A stretch of 38,429 bases of DNA, taken from the NCBI GenBank assembly GCA_036555705.1, contig DATBKT010000086.1:1-38429 (forward strand). Reading direction: 5' to 3'. Origin of the DNA: JARBAU01 sp029237525. Lineage in GTDB: Archaea > Thermoproteota > Nitrososphaeria > Nitrososphaerales > Nitrososphaeraceae. The position numbers and the translations under genes are program-made. The notes under the pieces are model-generated. The model did not search any database and was not told the origin of the DNA. It worked only from the letters and a program-made list of their open reading frames with translations. Numbering within the stretch: the first letter of the stretch is position 1; each line of letters opens with the position of its first letter. Positions 1-8,463 of the stretch are shown here, one piece after another.

Positions 1-254
1 CGTAGACGTGCCAGCATGATTGTGCCACCTTAGGATTGCTCCCTCCCGGACCTCATCCATTTCGATGATTTACGATCAACACTGTGCCTTCACACAGCTT
101 GCCGCTCACGACCATCCAACACGGCATGATTTCATTTCAGCAGCGTAAGTAGGTTCCTCTCACTTATGGATTTACCCAGTAGTTACTGATCCCAGCATGA
201 AGCCGATTTCTAGTTTGGGGTACGGCTGGCACCCCGATCCTCCCTGTCTCCGCA
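1..254 (-). ncRNA. Signal recognition particle (7S) RNA, 3' end cut by window edge
   Basis: Read on the minus strand. The SRP54-binding helix 8 core GGTCCGGGAGGGAGCA is at 53-38, close to the universal GGUCCGGAAGG-AGCA consensus. Helix 6 is a clear hairpin at 97-82: CTGTGT, a GAAG tetraloop of the GNAR class bound by SRP19, then GCACAG. Near the 5' end GGGGT/ACCCC closes an Alu-domain-like hairpin (helix 3 position). A TATA-like box at 273-282 predicts transcription from about 252-255, so the 5' boundary is inferred. The 3' strand of helix 5 and helix 1 would lie before base 1. The RNA scaffolds SRP54 and SRP19 for co-translational membrane targeting. The identification is strong; the ends are approximate. 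Confidence 0.9.
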
Positions 255-272
255 ACCTTGCTATCTACAAAT

Positions 273-282
273 CATTATATTT
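273..282 (-). promoter_or_regulatory. TATA-like box for SRP RNA
   Basis: On the minus strand AAATATAATG lies about 25 bp before the inferred 5' end of the SRP RNA. This is the normal archaeal TBP spacing. Position only; no BRE was resolved with certainty. Confidence 0.5.
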
Positions 283-396
283 GTGTATCACTCAGTTTAG
301 GGATCGACTTTTTTATAAAATGACCTGGTTCATGGTATGGTCTGTCTCTTCAAGTACTAGTACCAACCTGTTAGGATCACTTACATATTTATTTAT

Positions 397-552
397 ATGG
401 CTAGGCAAAAAAGGAAAGTTAATAGGATGACAGAATACGAGGCTGGTACGTTTAGATGTAAGGATTGTGGAAAGGAATTCCTAACAAGAAGAGATGCGGA
501 CAAACATTACAAAGAAAATCATTCTAATGAAGTAACTAGAGCCATGGAATGA
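397..552 (+). CDS. Small C2H2 zinc-finger protein (51 aa)
   Basis: A 51-codon frame that is too short for common ORF cut-offs. It encodes one classical C2H2 finger, C21-x2-C24-x12-H37-x4-H42, inside a charged, basic polypeptide (CKDCGKEF at the first knuckle, then RRDADKHYKENH). Small single-finger proteins of this kind are known in archaea and are presumed DNA-, RNA- or protein-binding; no specific role can be read here. Start choice is open: ATG at 397 gives the basic N-terminus MARQKRKVNRM, whereas a TATA-like stretch at 384-396 would put the transcript start near 415 and favour ATG 427 (41 aa). Both starts keep the finger intact. It diverges from the SRP RNA gene. Confidence 0.72.
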   Translation: MARQKRKVNRMTEYEAGTFRCKDCGKEFLTRRDADKHYKENHSNEVTRAME

Positions 553-706
553 ATTAACGAGTTTGAAATGATTTCTGGATAATGTGTACTTTGCCGGTTT
601 ATTGCTATGACATTGATTATATTGAAAGTTGATACATCCAAAAATCTGTGAAATCCAAGGCCAAGTTAGCCTGGATATTTAGTATTATAATCTAGTATTA
701 TAATCG

Positions 707-1174
707 TCATTCTTTCGCTACGATATAGTCAATTTCAACGGCCCCATTTAACGGAAGACTATTCATTCCTAGTGCGACGCGGGTATGCTTCCCCTTTTCC
801 CCAAATATCTGCAAAATTAGATCAGAAGCTCCATCAATGATTTTAGGATGTTCTGTGAATGACGCTTCGCAGTTTACATACCCTGAAATCTTTATGAATT
901 TGTCAACTCTATCCAGGCTGCCTAAGGCAAACTCCAATTGTGATAACGCATTCATTGTGCAAAGCTGTGCAGCCTTCTTCCCATCCTCTAGTGAAATATC
1001 CTTACCTACTTTGCCCCCGAACTTGATATAACTAGAGTTAGAACCCTGCTCTATCGGGAGTTGACCTGAAACAAACACTAGATTACCTGTTATAACAACT
1101 GGAACATACAAGCCTGCAGATTTAGGAGTCTTAGGCAAGACTAGATTGAGTGAATTCAGTCGGTCTTTTATCAT
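707..1174 (-). CDS. RidA family (YjgF/YER057c/UK114) protein
   Basis: A 155-aa protein of the longer RidA subgroup (LP-rich N-terminus, then YVPVVITGNLVFVSGQLP). RidA proteins are trimeric enamine/imine deaminases that hydrolyse reactive 2-aminoacrylate-type intermediates released by PLP enzymes. The sequence shows the SGQLP strand, the central NGASDL segment and the C-terminal TRVALGMNSLPLNGAVEID, whose Arg matches the substrate-carboxylate-binding Arg of the family. ATG 1174 is preferred over GTG 1183. The segment AAGGTG sits about 6 nt before it as a possible Shine-Dalgarno, and a TATA-like AAAATAAAATG lies about 26-30 bp upstream. Exact substrate cannot be told. Confidence 0.88.
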   Translation of the reverse strand: MIKDRLNSLNLVLPKTPKSAGLYVPVVITGNLVFVSGQLPIEQGSNSSYIKFGGKVGKDISLEDGKKAAQLCTMNALSQLEFALGSLDRVDKFIKISGYVNCEASFTEHPKIIDGASDLILQIFGEKGKHTRVALGMNSLPLNGAVEIDYIVAKE

Positions 1175-1341
1175 GATATACACCTTAATATAGTGCTCAT
1201 TTTATTTTTTCCTCTATGCAAAGAATCTAAATTTTCACAATCACTGGTTTCAGTAGTTAGCGTAAGAACTTATCATCCTTACAATTGGCTAAATTCTAAA
1301 GGCAAATATTTTTAATATCAAGAGAATATCTATTTTGTAAG

Positions 1342-1635
1342 ATGTGTGCACATCATGAAGAAAGTGAGAGCCACGGCTACAAAAACATGACGGTTGTATC
1401 AATATCAATCCTGGTCATGGGAATTTCTCTTGCATTAGTAATCTTGCTCTGGGTCTGGTTTGGCCACATTGGACCATCATACTCTGCAGATACCTTGTTA
1501 GTACAACAAAAGACTTTAAGAGAACAATATCATCTTCCTTATCAACCCGTCGTCACCGACCCAAAGTTGCTATTGACCCCGCCATCGCTTAGAGCATTAG
1601 CAAATAATCAGACAAGCACCAATAATACGAAGTAG
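1342..1635 (+). CDS. Hypothetical single-pass membrane protein (97 aa)
   Basis: Not recognised. It has a short Cys/His/Glu-rich N-terminus (MCAHHEESESH), one hydrophobic helix at about residues 18-41 (VVSISILVMGISLALVILL), then a polar tail with a Pro-rich stretch and an Asn/Thr-rich end. Topology is probably N-in with the tail outside. A TATA-like TTTTTAATAT at about 1309-1318 is 26-28 bp before ATG 1342, so the mRNA is probably leaderless, which supports a real gene. It is convergent with the following minus-strand gene, 54 bp away. The N-terminal CxHH could bind a metal, but this is speculation. Confidence 0.7.
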   Translation: MCAHHEESESHGYKNMTVVSISILVMGISLALVILLWVWFGHIGPSYSADTLLVQQKTLREQYHLPYQPVVTDPKLLLTPPSLRALANNQTSTNNTK

Positions 1636-1689
1636 AAATTTCTAGAACATCTAGTTTGTAAACATATAGAAGCAGGTCGCTTTATATTG

Positions 1690-2088
1690 TTAAAGACTCC
1701 TAATTTTCTCTACTATTCGTACATAAGTCTCGATTAAACCTGCAATCCTGATTTCATCTAGGAAATTAGTCTGATTATTATTCATTTGCGTCGTTAGGTG
1801 TACGATCCTGACAATAAGCATTTTTTCGACAGTTGATAAATCTTTACCTGTTTTAGAATAATCATTCTCGCCTTGTTGAGAACTAGTGAGTTCAGACCTA
1901 GTACTTGACTCTCTCTTCAAATCACCCTTTCCACAATTGACGCATATTGTATCGTCCTTAAACCTTATCTGAACGCCAGAGCATTCTGGACAAGACTCAC
2001 TAATTAAACAGCCTCCTTTGAGAAGTAAAGAGGCAGCATCCTGGAAATCCGAATTATTCCGCGATTCTTTCTTCGATGGATCAGACAT
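1690..2088 (-). CDS. Sjogren/scleroderma autoantigen 1 (p27) family zinc-ribbon protein
   Basis: A 132-aa protein whose N-terminal half matches the archaeal UPF0148/autoantigen p27 family: AASLLLKGGCLIS followed by CPEC (C33, C36) and ICVNC (C49, C52), a rubredoxin-like zinc ribbon. The family is widespread in archaea and of unknown biochemical role. The C-terminal 70 residues are polar then helical. ATG 2088 is supported by a TATA-like ATTATAG near 2112-2120, about 26 bp upstream; this box overlaps the tail of the doubtful upstream ORF. Function beyond metal binding is not known. Confidence 0.85.
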   Translation of the reverse strand: MSDPSKKESRNNSDFQDAASLLLKGGCLISESCPECSGVQIRFKDDTICVNCGKGDLKRESSTRSELTSSQQGENDYSKTGKDLSTVEKMLIVRIVHLTTQMNNNQTNFLDEIRIAGLIETYVRIVEKIRSL

Positions 2089-2110
2089 ATATAAATCCTA
2101 AATATCCTTA

Positions 2111-2326
2111 CTATTCTATAATTCTATTTTCTGGGCTTGAATTAAGCAAATCGAACAAATAAGTTGCGAGGCGATAATGTCTCGAAAAGAACATCAATCT
2201 GGTTGCTTTTTCCATAACCTGGTCGGTAGAACGCACCAGCAAACGACGAAATACGGAAAAATGAATGCATCTTAAGTTCATTTGAATATGGTTGTCTTCA
2301 GTACCCAATAGGTCACGCCTTATCAA
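2111..2326 (-). CDS. Doubtful hypothetical ORF (71 aa)
   Basis: Frame from TTG 2326, or ATG 2281 for 56 aa. It sits between two better-supported minus-strand genes, 26 bp after the stop of the upstream one. No family is recognised. It is rich in Arg, Phe, Leu and His with no cysteine pairs. It is the only long open frame in the interval, and the other frames are broken by stops. It could be a real small gene in an operon with the 2353-2754 gene, or a decayed stretch. Low confidence because start and composition are not typical of its neighbours. Confidence 0.3.
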   Translation of the reverse strand: MIRRDLLGTEDNHIQMNLRCIHFSVFRRLLVRSTDQVMEKATRLMFFSRHYRLATYLFDLLNSSPENRIIE

Positions 2327-2352
2327 AATAGCTTTACAAGAATAGCGAGAAT

Positions 2353-2754
2353 CTACTTACTGCTATCCGTAAAAAACTGTCTTCGTTGTTGAACAATCGG
2401 AAGCACCTTCTCGGTCAGAATTTCATCAAAGTTCTTTATTCTATTATCTAATGTAAGCAATAAGAAATAGTCGTCGTTAATATGTATGGTGGCTCTACAA
2501 AGTTTCTCATATTTTGCAAACGCGTATGTCAATTGTCCGATCTTTGACTGAAATTTGACTCTGGTCTTGTATCTGGTGACTGTCAACGAGGCGTACTCTT
2601 CATTTTCTTCTTCCGACATCAATGGTTGAAGGCCTTCTCTATGCTCTGCATTAATAAGCACACCAAACTTGTTGGCTATCCCAATCCAACGTATAGAGCT
2701 ATCGATTGATAAAACTTCCTTGGTGAATGAGTACAAGAATTCATAATTAATCAC
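2353..2754 (-). CDS. DUF6659-like / roadblock-profilin-like thaumarchaeal protein
   Basis: A 133-aa soluble protein. The order helix (FLYSFTKEVLSIDSSIRW), strand (IGIANKFGVLINAEHREG), MSEEENEEYA helix, then paired strands (ATIHINDDYFLLLTLD) resembles the profilin/roadblock fold. It matches my memory of the DUF6659 family, which is common and multi-copy in Nitrososphaera relatives. The family name was not verified. GTG 2754 is the likely start: a TATA-like TTTTTAAG at 2778-2785 is 26 bp upstream. No function is known; roadblock-like proteins often regulate small GTPases or scaffold complexes. Confidence 0.65.
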   Translation of the reverse strand: MINYEFLYSFTKEVLSIDSSIRWIGIANKFGVLINAEHREGLQPLMSEEENEEYASLTVTRYKTRVKFQSKIGQLTYAFAKYEKLCRATIHINDDYFLLLTLDNRIKNFDEILTEKVLPIVQQRRQFFTDSSK

Positions 2755-2957
2755 AGGTTACAAGGAAGCAAAGAGGCTTAAAAACCTGCTTTATAGTCGA
2801 TTATCCTGTTATAAGATACTATGCAAAATAAATTAGAATTCCTAGTTCCTATTATGCTTTAACTGTTTCTTTTATCTAGTCTCTTGTTGATTCAAAAAAA
2901 TGTGAAAGGTTTACCTAAATATCATGCTTTCAGGTTTGCTTGATTTTTCGACACGAT

Positions 2958-3380
2958 TTAAGATACTACGATTTTACCTACCATTCCAGGATGTAGCTGA
3001 CAGAAATACGGAAATTCTCCTGCCTTTGTAAACGTATGGGTAAATGTTTTGCCTTTTGTAGTTAGTGCACTAGGTCCACTCAAACCAGAATCAAATTCCT
3101 TGCCTTTCGCAGGGTCGTTTATTCCGGAGCCAGACACTACCGTATGAAACATTGTATCATCGTTAGTCCACTTTACCGAATCACCAACCTTGATGTTGAT
3201 TGGATTTGGAGAGAAAGCTTTGTCAGTAAGAGTCGATGCTCCGGGTACTATTGAGACAGCTTTTTCTTCAGCTGCCAAGGCATGAGGCATACCTAAATTG
3301 CGGCTCCCAGAAACTGTCACACTTAGTCCTACGAGTCCAGCAACTATTGTGACAATAGTTAATGCTCTCTTTATATTCAT
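2958..3380 (-). CDS. Plastocyanin/amicyanin-type blue copper protein, secreted
   Basis: A 140-aa cupredoxin. The N-terminal hydrophobic segment (residues 5-25) ending near HALAAEE is a signal peptide or anchor. The type-1 copper ligands are H79 (MFHTVVSG) and C127-x2-H130-x2-M133 (FCQLHPGM), the amicyanin/plastocyanin order. It acts outside the membrane as a one-electron carrier. Ammonia-oxidising archaea use many such proteins in place of cytochrome c. ATG 3380 was chosen over GTG 3398 because TTATAAAAT at 3403-3411 is centred 26-27 bp upstream of 3380. The redox partner cannot be told. Confidence 0.92.
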   Translation of the reverse strand: MNIKRALTIVTIVAGLVGLSVTVSGSRNLGMPHALAAEEKAVSIVPGASTLTDKAFSPNPINIKVGDSVKWTNDDTMFHTVVSGSGINDPAKGKEFDSGLSGPSALTTKGKTFTHTFTKAGEFPYFCQLHPGMVGKIVVS

Positions 3381-3402
3381 GTTATAGTGCTTAAGCACGG
3401 AT

Positions 3403-3411
3403 ATTTTATAA
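3403..3411 (-). promoter_or_regulatory. TATA box of the blue copper protein gene
   Basis: Minus-strand TTATAAAAT, centred about 27 bp before ATG 3380. The transcript would start at or next to the start codon. This box decides the start codon for the copper-protein gene. Confidence 0.65.
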
Positions 3412-3623
3412 GTAGTTTGCGTTCAACGAAGACTAGATTCAAGAGTCCTATGTAAAAGCCATACCTGATCGTTAATATGTAGAGTTCTCTTATCTAAAAA
3501 TAGGTTTATAAACTCACCATTTTTAAAATAAGTCATAGTTTAACACCTTAATAAGAAATACGACGGACGAAGATATCACGTACTTCAGTTAGAATCACTT
3601 TGGCTTCATAATTACTATACAAT

Positions 3624-5156
3624 TCAAGAAGAGACCTTATTTATAAGTCGAGTTATACACTTCATTGATTTATTTAAAAAATCTATCCTCGCAAACTCGT
3701 TTGGAGAATGTATTCGCGCATAAATATAAGTGCAGCCAAATGATACGCAAGGCGAATTCAAACCTTTATAGAATGAATACATTGGGCCAGTACCAGCAGA
3801 CGAGACACTTAGAATCGCATCACCGAATATGTCTAAGACGGATTCATGGACCTGCTTGACGAAAGAATGGCTAGGATCTGTCCTTGCCGCGCGTACACCA
3901 TGGATAAACCTAGTAGAAATAATTCCTTTGAAGCCATGTTGATCCAAATGTTGTGTTAGTCTAGTGAACTGCATTTCTGGATCCATGTCAGGAACCAATC
4001 TGAAATCGATTTTGGCCATTGCTTCTCTAGGTACAATATTGCTTGGAATACCATCTGAGTATCCTGCAATCAGCCCCGCCAAATTACCAGTTGCCTGACC
4101 CACCAATGCTTTACGGGCTTCGTCTCCATTTATTTCATTTAAAAACGTCTTGATACCGTACTGCTTCTTAAATTCGACCTCGTCAAATGATTCTTGGGAA
4201 ATCAAAAGTTTTTCTTGCATCGTAAAATCTCTTACTTCTTTATACCAATCCTTTATCAGTATTTTTCCTCTTTCATCCCTTATAGTATTAAGTGCTCTTA
4301 TTAATAACCATGCGGGATTGTCAATAATAGGAGCCAGACTAGAGTGTGCATCTCGACCCAGTGTCTTACATTTCATTTCCACATAGAGCAATCCCTTCAT
4401 TCCAAGACTTAAAATAGGAATACCATGTTCGTTTATGTAACCAAATTCCCATATGACATAGTCACAGTCTAGCTTAGCACGGTATGAAGATATATATTGA
4501 TCAATATGTGGGCTTCCTATCTCCTCTTCGCCTTCGACTATAAATTTGATATTACAAGGCAAGTCGTTATATTTTTTCAGGTAAAACTCTACTGCCTTTA
4601 TTCTGGTGATTAGCTCTCCTTTATCGTCTGATGAGCCTCTTCCGAATATGATGTTGCCATCAACTTTACCACTAAATGGATCTGCATTATTCCACAAATC
4701 CACAGGCTCCTCAGGCTGCACATCATAATGATTATAAAATAAGATTGTTCTCCCGCCAGGATTTGATTTAGATTTTACCTCGCCAAACACGATTGGAGGA
4801 ACGTCGTCAATATCTGAAGCCAGTTCCGACTGGTTAAAGCAATTCTTGCTATATTGCGAATGTACGCTGACATTATTTCTGGCGCATGTTTCATAGTCTA
4901 ACCTAGATTTCATAATTGCACGTGATGAATCATTTAAGTGTAACACTTCTGCATTAATTCCGGCATTATGCATAATACTACATACAAGACTGGCGCACTC
5001 TTCTAGGCCTTCAAGTCGTGCCGACACGCTTGGTTGCCTTATGAGAGCCTGTAAATTAGCAACAACATCATTCATGTTCGTGTCAATAAACGAGTCGATC
5101 TCCATACCGAATCGATCTGTGTCAGGGGACAATAGATCGATTTTGGATATCTTCAA
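3624..5156 (-). CDS. M20 family metallopeptidase (ArgE/DapE/carnosinase-like)
   Basis: 510 aa. Metal-site motifs are in order: H143-x-D145 (YNHYDVQP), D177 (GRGSSDDKG), the glutamate pair E211/E212 (EGEEEIGS), a dimerisation-domain His (DAHSS) and a C-terminal ARIHSPNE histidine. This is the two-zinc hydrolase arrangement of M20 dipeptidases and deacylases, about 450-480 aa in typical members. The extra length is an insert before the HxD motif (about residues 80-130) of polar, Cys-containing sequence. The start is TTG 5156; ATG 5105 is an alternative that would shorten it by 17 residues. The substrate cannot be assigned. It diverges from hsp20 with only about 80 bp between the genes. Confidence 0.88.
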   Translation of the reverse strand: MKISKIDLLSPDTDRFGMEIDSFIDTNMNDVVANLQALIRQPSVSARLEGLEECASLVCSIMHNAGINAEVLHLNDSSRAIMKSRLDYETCARNNVSVHSQYSKNCFNQSELASDIDDVPPIVFGEVKSKSNPGGRTILFYNHYDVQPEEPVDLWNNADPFSGKVDGNIIFGRGSSDDKGELITRIKAVEFYLKKYNDLPCNIKFIVEGEEEIGSPHIDQYISSYRAKLDCDYVIWEFGYINEHGIPILSLGMKGLLYVEMKCKTLGRDAHSSLAPIIDNPAWLLIRALNTIRDERGKILIKDWYKEVRDFTMQEKLLISQESFDEVEFKKQYGIKTFLNEINGDEARKALVGQATGNLAGLIAGYSDGIPSNIVPREAMAKIDFRLVPDMDPEMQFTRLTQHLDQHGFKGIISTRFIHGVRAARTDPSHSFVKQVHESVLDIFGDAILSVSSAGTGPMYSFYKGLNSPCVSFGCTYIYARIHSPNEFARIDFLNKSMKCITRLINKVSS

Positions 5157-5206
5157 TTTTAACTGTTTAGTTCTCCATTCAGCTTTTACACAACATTCAG
5201 AAAGGA

Positions 5207-5214
5207 TTTATATC
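5207..5214 (+). promoter_or_regulatory. TATA box of hsp20
   Basis: TTTATATC centred 25-26 bp before ATG 5236. It selects ATG 5236 rather than the upstream ATG 5221 or the much longer frame that would run into the divergent peptidase gene. Confidence 0.55.
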
Positions 5215-5235
5215 TTGAAGATGGTCTTGATCTAT

Positions 5236-5622
5236 ATGGGCATTGCTCAATATATGGCCAAAGAAATGATGAAGGAAATTGGGAATAGATCTAGGGAGTT
5301 TTATGAGTTTGTTCTGCCAGCTATTGATATGTACGAAGACGGGAATGAGTTGGTGGTATTGATTGACTTGCCAGGCTTCTCAAAAAGTGACATTAAATTG
5401 AGAATCGTAAAAAATGTGCTCTCGATTAGCGCCAAACGAGAAGTAGAGGACCCTATAGGAACGGTCTACTGCAAGCATAGGCCAGTTCAGATAAGCAAGA
5501 AAGTTGCGTTGCCCATAGCTTTAGAAGATAGCGACGAAGCTACCGGCATGGCAAAATATACTGATGGGGTAGTCAGTTTAAGAATTCCAATGCCAAAGTC
5601 GAGTGTCATTCCTGTCAGCTAA
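5236..5622 (+). CDS. Hsp20 / small heat-shock protein
   Basis: 128 aa from ATG 5236. The alpha-crystallin domain starts near PAIDMYEDGNELVVLIDLPGF and ends with the signature AKYTDGVVSLRIP, the A-x-x-x-x-G-V-L-x-I type motif. The final PMPKSSVIPV carries a V-x-P/IPV-like C-terminal anchor. The N-terminal arm is short (about 25 residues), giving a small member of the family. Role: an ATP-independent holdase that forms oligomers and keeps unfolding proteins soluble. The frame stays open to 5041, but that stretch is antisense to the peptidase gene and lacks hsp20 character. The gene ends only 6 bp from the convergent ABC1-kinase gene. Confidence 0.9.
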   Translation: MGIAQYMAKEMMKEIGNRSREFYEFVLPAIDMYEDGNELVVLIDLPGFSKSDIKLRIVKNVLSISAKREVEDPIGTVYCKHRPVQISKKVALPIALEDSDEATGMAKYTDGVVSLRIPMPKSSVIPVS

Positions 5623-5628
5623 TCAAAA

Positions 5629-7260
5629 CTATCTCTTGAATCGCCTAAGAATCGAAATGCTATAGATAACTAATGAAGCACTGATACCGCAATAACCTAC
5701 GATCGGATTGTTTAAAAGAATAATCGCCGATCCTAGGAAAAGTGCAGAACCGAAAATAGCAGATCCTAATATTTCAAAGTTCCTTTCTGAAAGCGCCCTA
5801 TCAGGGACTTGACGTTGTTCGAGGTATGACTTGACCATCGGTGCCATAGTAGAATAGGTTTCAAAACCCTTCGAAACTCTTTTCATATAGTCCTTTACCT
5901 CTTCGATGTATGCCTCTTTAAGCAACCCCTCTTCTTCGAATAGATTTGCAAGGACTTTCACAAAGTAAAACCTAATTTTGTGATGTTGATAAATACCTTC
6001 TAAGATCGACCCCATTCGCATATATAAAGCCAAATTCTTAGGCAATCTGAAAGGAAATCTAGTTAAGGTTTTGTTGGATAGTTCCATCAGGGCATTTACC
6101 TGCATCTTATCGACTTGTTTCCCATGAATAGACCTAATGCTCAGTTCGAGAGCCTTCTCAACTATATAACGATTCACATTAAGTTCGAGGGTATCAAGCT
6201 CGATTAGTACATTAACAGCTCTCGAAGGATCTTTTTCGATCAAACTAAGATACAATCTTATCAATTTAAGACGTGTTTCGCTGTCTAATCTACCGACCAT
6301 TCCGAAGTCATATAGAATTAGCTCTCCATTCTTGCCAACGGATATATTACCAGGATGGGGATCTGCGTGAAATATACTATGGCGAAGTAACATTTTGAAA
6401 AAAACATGGTGAACTCTAATGATCAGCTTTTCCCTATCAATTCCTATTGCATTTAGTGATTCAACATCAGTAATTTTTATTCCGGGTATGAATTCCATAG
6501 TAAGTACATGTTTCGAACTCAATTCTGGTACCACGTTTGGTATAATTACCAATTTGTCACTTCGTAAGTTGTGTTTGATCGTAGTCAAATTTTGTGCCTC
6601 TACCCGGTAATCCATTTCCTCATATATTGTCTCAATAAATTGTGCAAGCATAGCATCGAATGAGAATTTCAAATTAGGATCGATGAATCGACTGGCAAAC
6701 GGTAGGATTCTTTTCAGAATGTAAATATCCTTTCCTACTGTATCTTCTATCCCAGGTCGGGTAACTTTTACAATAACTTGTTTGCCTTTATATTTTGCCA
6801 AATGTACCTGGCCAAGGCTTGCTCCAGACAAGGCCGTAGTATTGAATTGTTCGTATTTGACATCTATATCGCCAAGTTCTGCTTCTAAAATTGGTCTAAC
6901 TTTAGAAAAGTCAACCGGTGGCACATCGTCTTGCAATTTAGATAGAATTTCCAAATATGGCTGAGGCAGAATATCTGCTCTAGTAGAAAGCCATTGACCC
7001 AATTTGATATATGATGGACCTAGATCGATGAAAGTCTTAAGAGCTCGCCGTGCGTGCCTAACATATCTCTCTTCATCTATGTTCTTGCCTTCAGTCTTTA
7101 CCCAATTTCGTCTGTCTTTTCTAAAATTGATAATAACTGGCAGGAGTCTTAGGATTATAGCAAATATACGTAATCTTGAAACTTTACGTTCTAAATTTAC
7201 ATTAGGTTCGATGTTTTCCTCGTTTTGAATCATGCGACGGGTTGATTGACTTCTTTTCAT
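5629..7260 (-). CDS. ABC1/UbiB/ADCK family atypical protein kinase-like protein
   Basis: 543 aa. The family landmarks appear in order: the KxGQ segment (GPSYIKLGQWLSTRADILP), the nucleotide loop GASLGQVHLA in place of a normal P-loop, the invariant Lys (VIVKVTRPG), the ExD motif (EEMDYRVEAQN), the catalytic HADPHPGN and the metal-binding DFG (LYDFGMVGRL). Two hydrophobic helices at about 490-530 would anchor it in the membrane. The family supports quinone and other isoprenoid-lipid biosynthesis in bacteria and mitochondria. Ammonia-oxidising archaea make menaquinone-type quinones, so a quinone- or lipid-related role is plausible but inferred. Confidence 0.92.
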   Translation of the reverse strand: MKRSQSTRRMIQNEENIEPNVNLERKVSRLRIFAIILRLLPVIINFRKDRRNWVKTEGKNIDEERYVRHARRALKTFIDLGPSYIKLGQWLSTRADILPQPYLEILSKLQDDVPPVDFSKVRPILEAELGDIDVKYEQFNTTALSGASLGQVHLAKYKGKQVIVKVTRPGIEDTVGKDIYILKRILPFASRFIDPNLKFSFDAMLAQFIETIYEEMDYRVEAQNLTTIKHNLRSDKLVIIPNVVPELSSKHVLTMEFIPGIKITDVESLNAIGIDREKLIIRVHHVFFKMLLRHSIFHADPHPGNISVGKNGELILYDFGMVGRLDSETRLKLIRLYLSLIEKDPSRAVNVLIELDTLELNVNRYIVEKALELSIRSIHGKQVDKMQVNALMELSNKTLTRFPFRLPKNLALYMRMGSILEGIYQHHKIRFYFVKVLANLFEEEGLLKEAYIEEVKDYMKRVSKGFETYSTMAPMVKSYLEQRQVPDRALSERNFEILGSAIFGSALFLGSAIILLNNPIVGYCGISASLVIYSISILRRFKR

Positions 7261-7298
7261 TGAAACCAGTTTGGTTATATCATTAGGTGAATGCGGTC

Positions 7299-7640
7299 CT
7301 AAGCGATGCCTTTATGTAAATAATTAATAGATTGGCGCTTCATCTCTGATGTACGCCGTGAGCTACATTTTTTTATAGTCTTTAAGTAAGATACTGCGAT
7401 AGCTAAGGGTACCAAATATTCTGGGGCGTCTACCAACAAATGGCCAAGAGGATCTAATCTTGGATCAACCCTATCAGAATGGACAGAATAGTGATCTCGA
7501 TATTCTCTTATATGCAAATTTTTATACCTGTATTGCCGTATCGCACCCCTACCTGTTCCCAGGTAAGTTTTTTCATATTCTATGATGGATCTGACATCCT
7601 TGGGTACCAGAATATTTCCGTCTTCATCCATGAAATCCAC
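7299..7640 (-). CDS. Conserved-looking hypothetical protein (113 aa)
   Basis: Not assigned to a family. Residues 26-75 are dense in aromatic, charged and glycine residues (LGTGRGAIRQYR, LHIREYRDHYSVH, DPRLDPLGHLL, DAPEY), the look of a conserved small domain rather than random frame. No signal peptide or membrane helix is evident. GTG 7640 is supported by the minus-strand TATA-like AATTTTATATT at 7662-7672, centred about 27 bp upstream. The tail from about residue 90 is basic. I recall similar sequence in haloarchaeal hypothetical proteins but cannot confirm it. Confidence 0.7.
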   Translation of the reverse strand: MDFMDEDGNILVPKDVRSIIEYEKTYLGTGRGAIRQYRYKNLHIREYRDHYSVHSDRVDPRLDPLGHLLVDAPEYLVPLAIAVSYLKTIKKCSSRRTSEMKRQSINYLHKGIA

Positions 7641-7902
7641 GGGTAAAAATGCTCACCACTGAATATAAAATTAACCGTTTTTCATGGATTTATAGCATTA
7701 CAAGGGTCATTGGCCCCCAGAATTTGGCATACATTGATTTGAATCTACGATTGACTATCGAGAATCAGGGCAAACTCGGAGGCTAAAGGTCGGGAATAAA
7801 GGTAAGACTTGAAGGGCTCGCATAGATTATAGCTCTTAATTTCCAATATCAAAATGTTGCGGAAACAAAACCAAAAATATACATCGGTTGCTTTAGACCG
7901 TC

Positions 7903-8463
7903 ATGACCCTCACTAAGAAGAATCAGGGATTGTCTGAAAATATCAGTATTGTAGAATCAAAACCGGTATACAGGGGCGACATTTGCGTTAGAGTAGATAA
8001 GATCCTCTTCGATCAAAACCTAGTCACTAAAGAAATAGTAGAACACTCAGAGTCAGTAGGCATAATTCCAGTTACGAACAACGATGAAGTACTTATGGTA
8101 TTACAATATCGTCACGCTGTAGGTAGATGCCTATTGGAAATTCCAGCCGGAAAAATTGAAAGGGGCGAATCGCCTGAGAAAGCAGCAGTCAGAGAAATGG
8201 CTGAGGAAATTGGCTTTTCGGGGAACATATTTCCTTTCCTTCAAATTTACTTGGCTCCAGGCTACGATACCGAATTAATGCATGTTTTTATTGCGAGGGA
8301 TTTGCAGCATAGGAAGGCAATTGCAGACGATGATGAACGAATCGTAATAAAACGACTGAAAATTTCTGATGTTTATGAAAAAGCATTGAATGGCGAAATT
8401 GTGGATTCAAAAACTATAGCATCAATTTTAGCCTACTGTGCCAGGTTCCATTCTAACGAATAA
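7903..8463 (+). CDS. NUDIX hydrolase, ADP-ribose pyrophosphatase-like
   Basis: 186 aa. The full Nudix box is present: G83, E89, R97-E98, E101-E102 and G104, giving G-x5-E-x7-RE-x2-EE-x-G. Around it are the strand VLMVLQYRHAVG and the LAPGYDTELMHVF segment typical of the ADP-ribose/NDP-sugar pyrophosphatase (NudF/TrgB) subfamily. Likely reaction: hydrolysis of ADP-ribose or a related NDP-sugar to AMP and the sugar phosphate with Mg2+. The subfamily call is from overall pattern. A TATA-like AAAAATATAC at about 7872-7881 is 26 bp before ATG 7903. Confidence 0.9.
   Translation: MTLTKKNQGLSENISIVESKPVYRGDICVRVDKILFDQNLVTKEIVEHSESVGIIPVTNNDEVLMVLQYRHAVGRCLLEIPAGKIERGESPEKAAVREMAEEIGFSGNIFPFLQIYLAPGYDTELMHVFIARDLQHRKAIADDDERIVIKRLKISDVYEKALNGEIVDSKTIASILAYCARFHSNE

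Noticed and set aside
197..430. 77-codon plus-strand ORF at the left end
   Set aside because: Antisense to the SRP RNA and overlapping its promoter; no protein features.
5041..5235. N-terminal extension of hsp20
   Set aside because: Overlaps the peptidase gene in antisense and lies upstream of the hsp20 TATA box.
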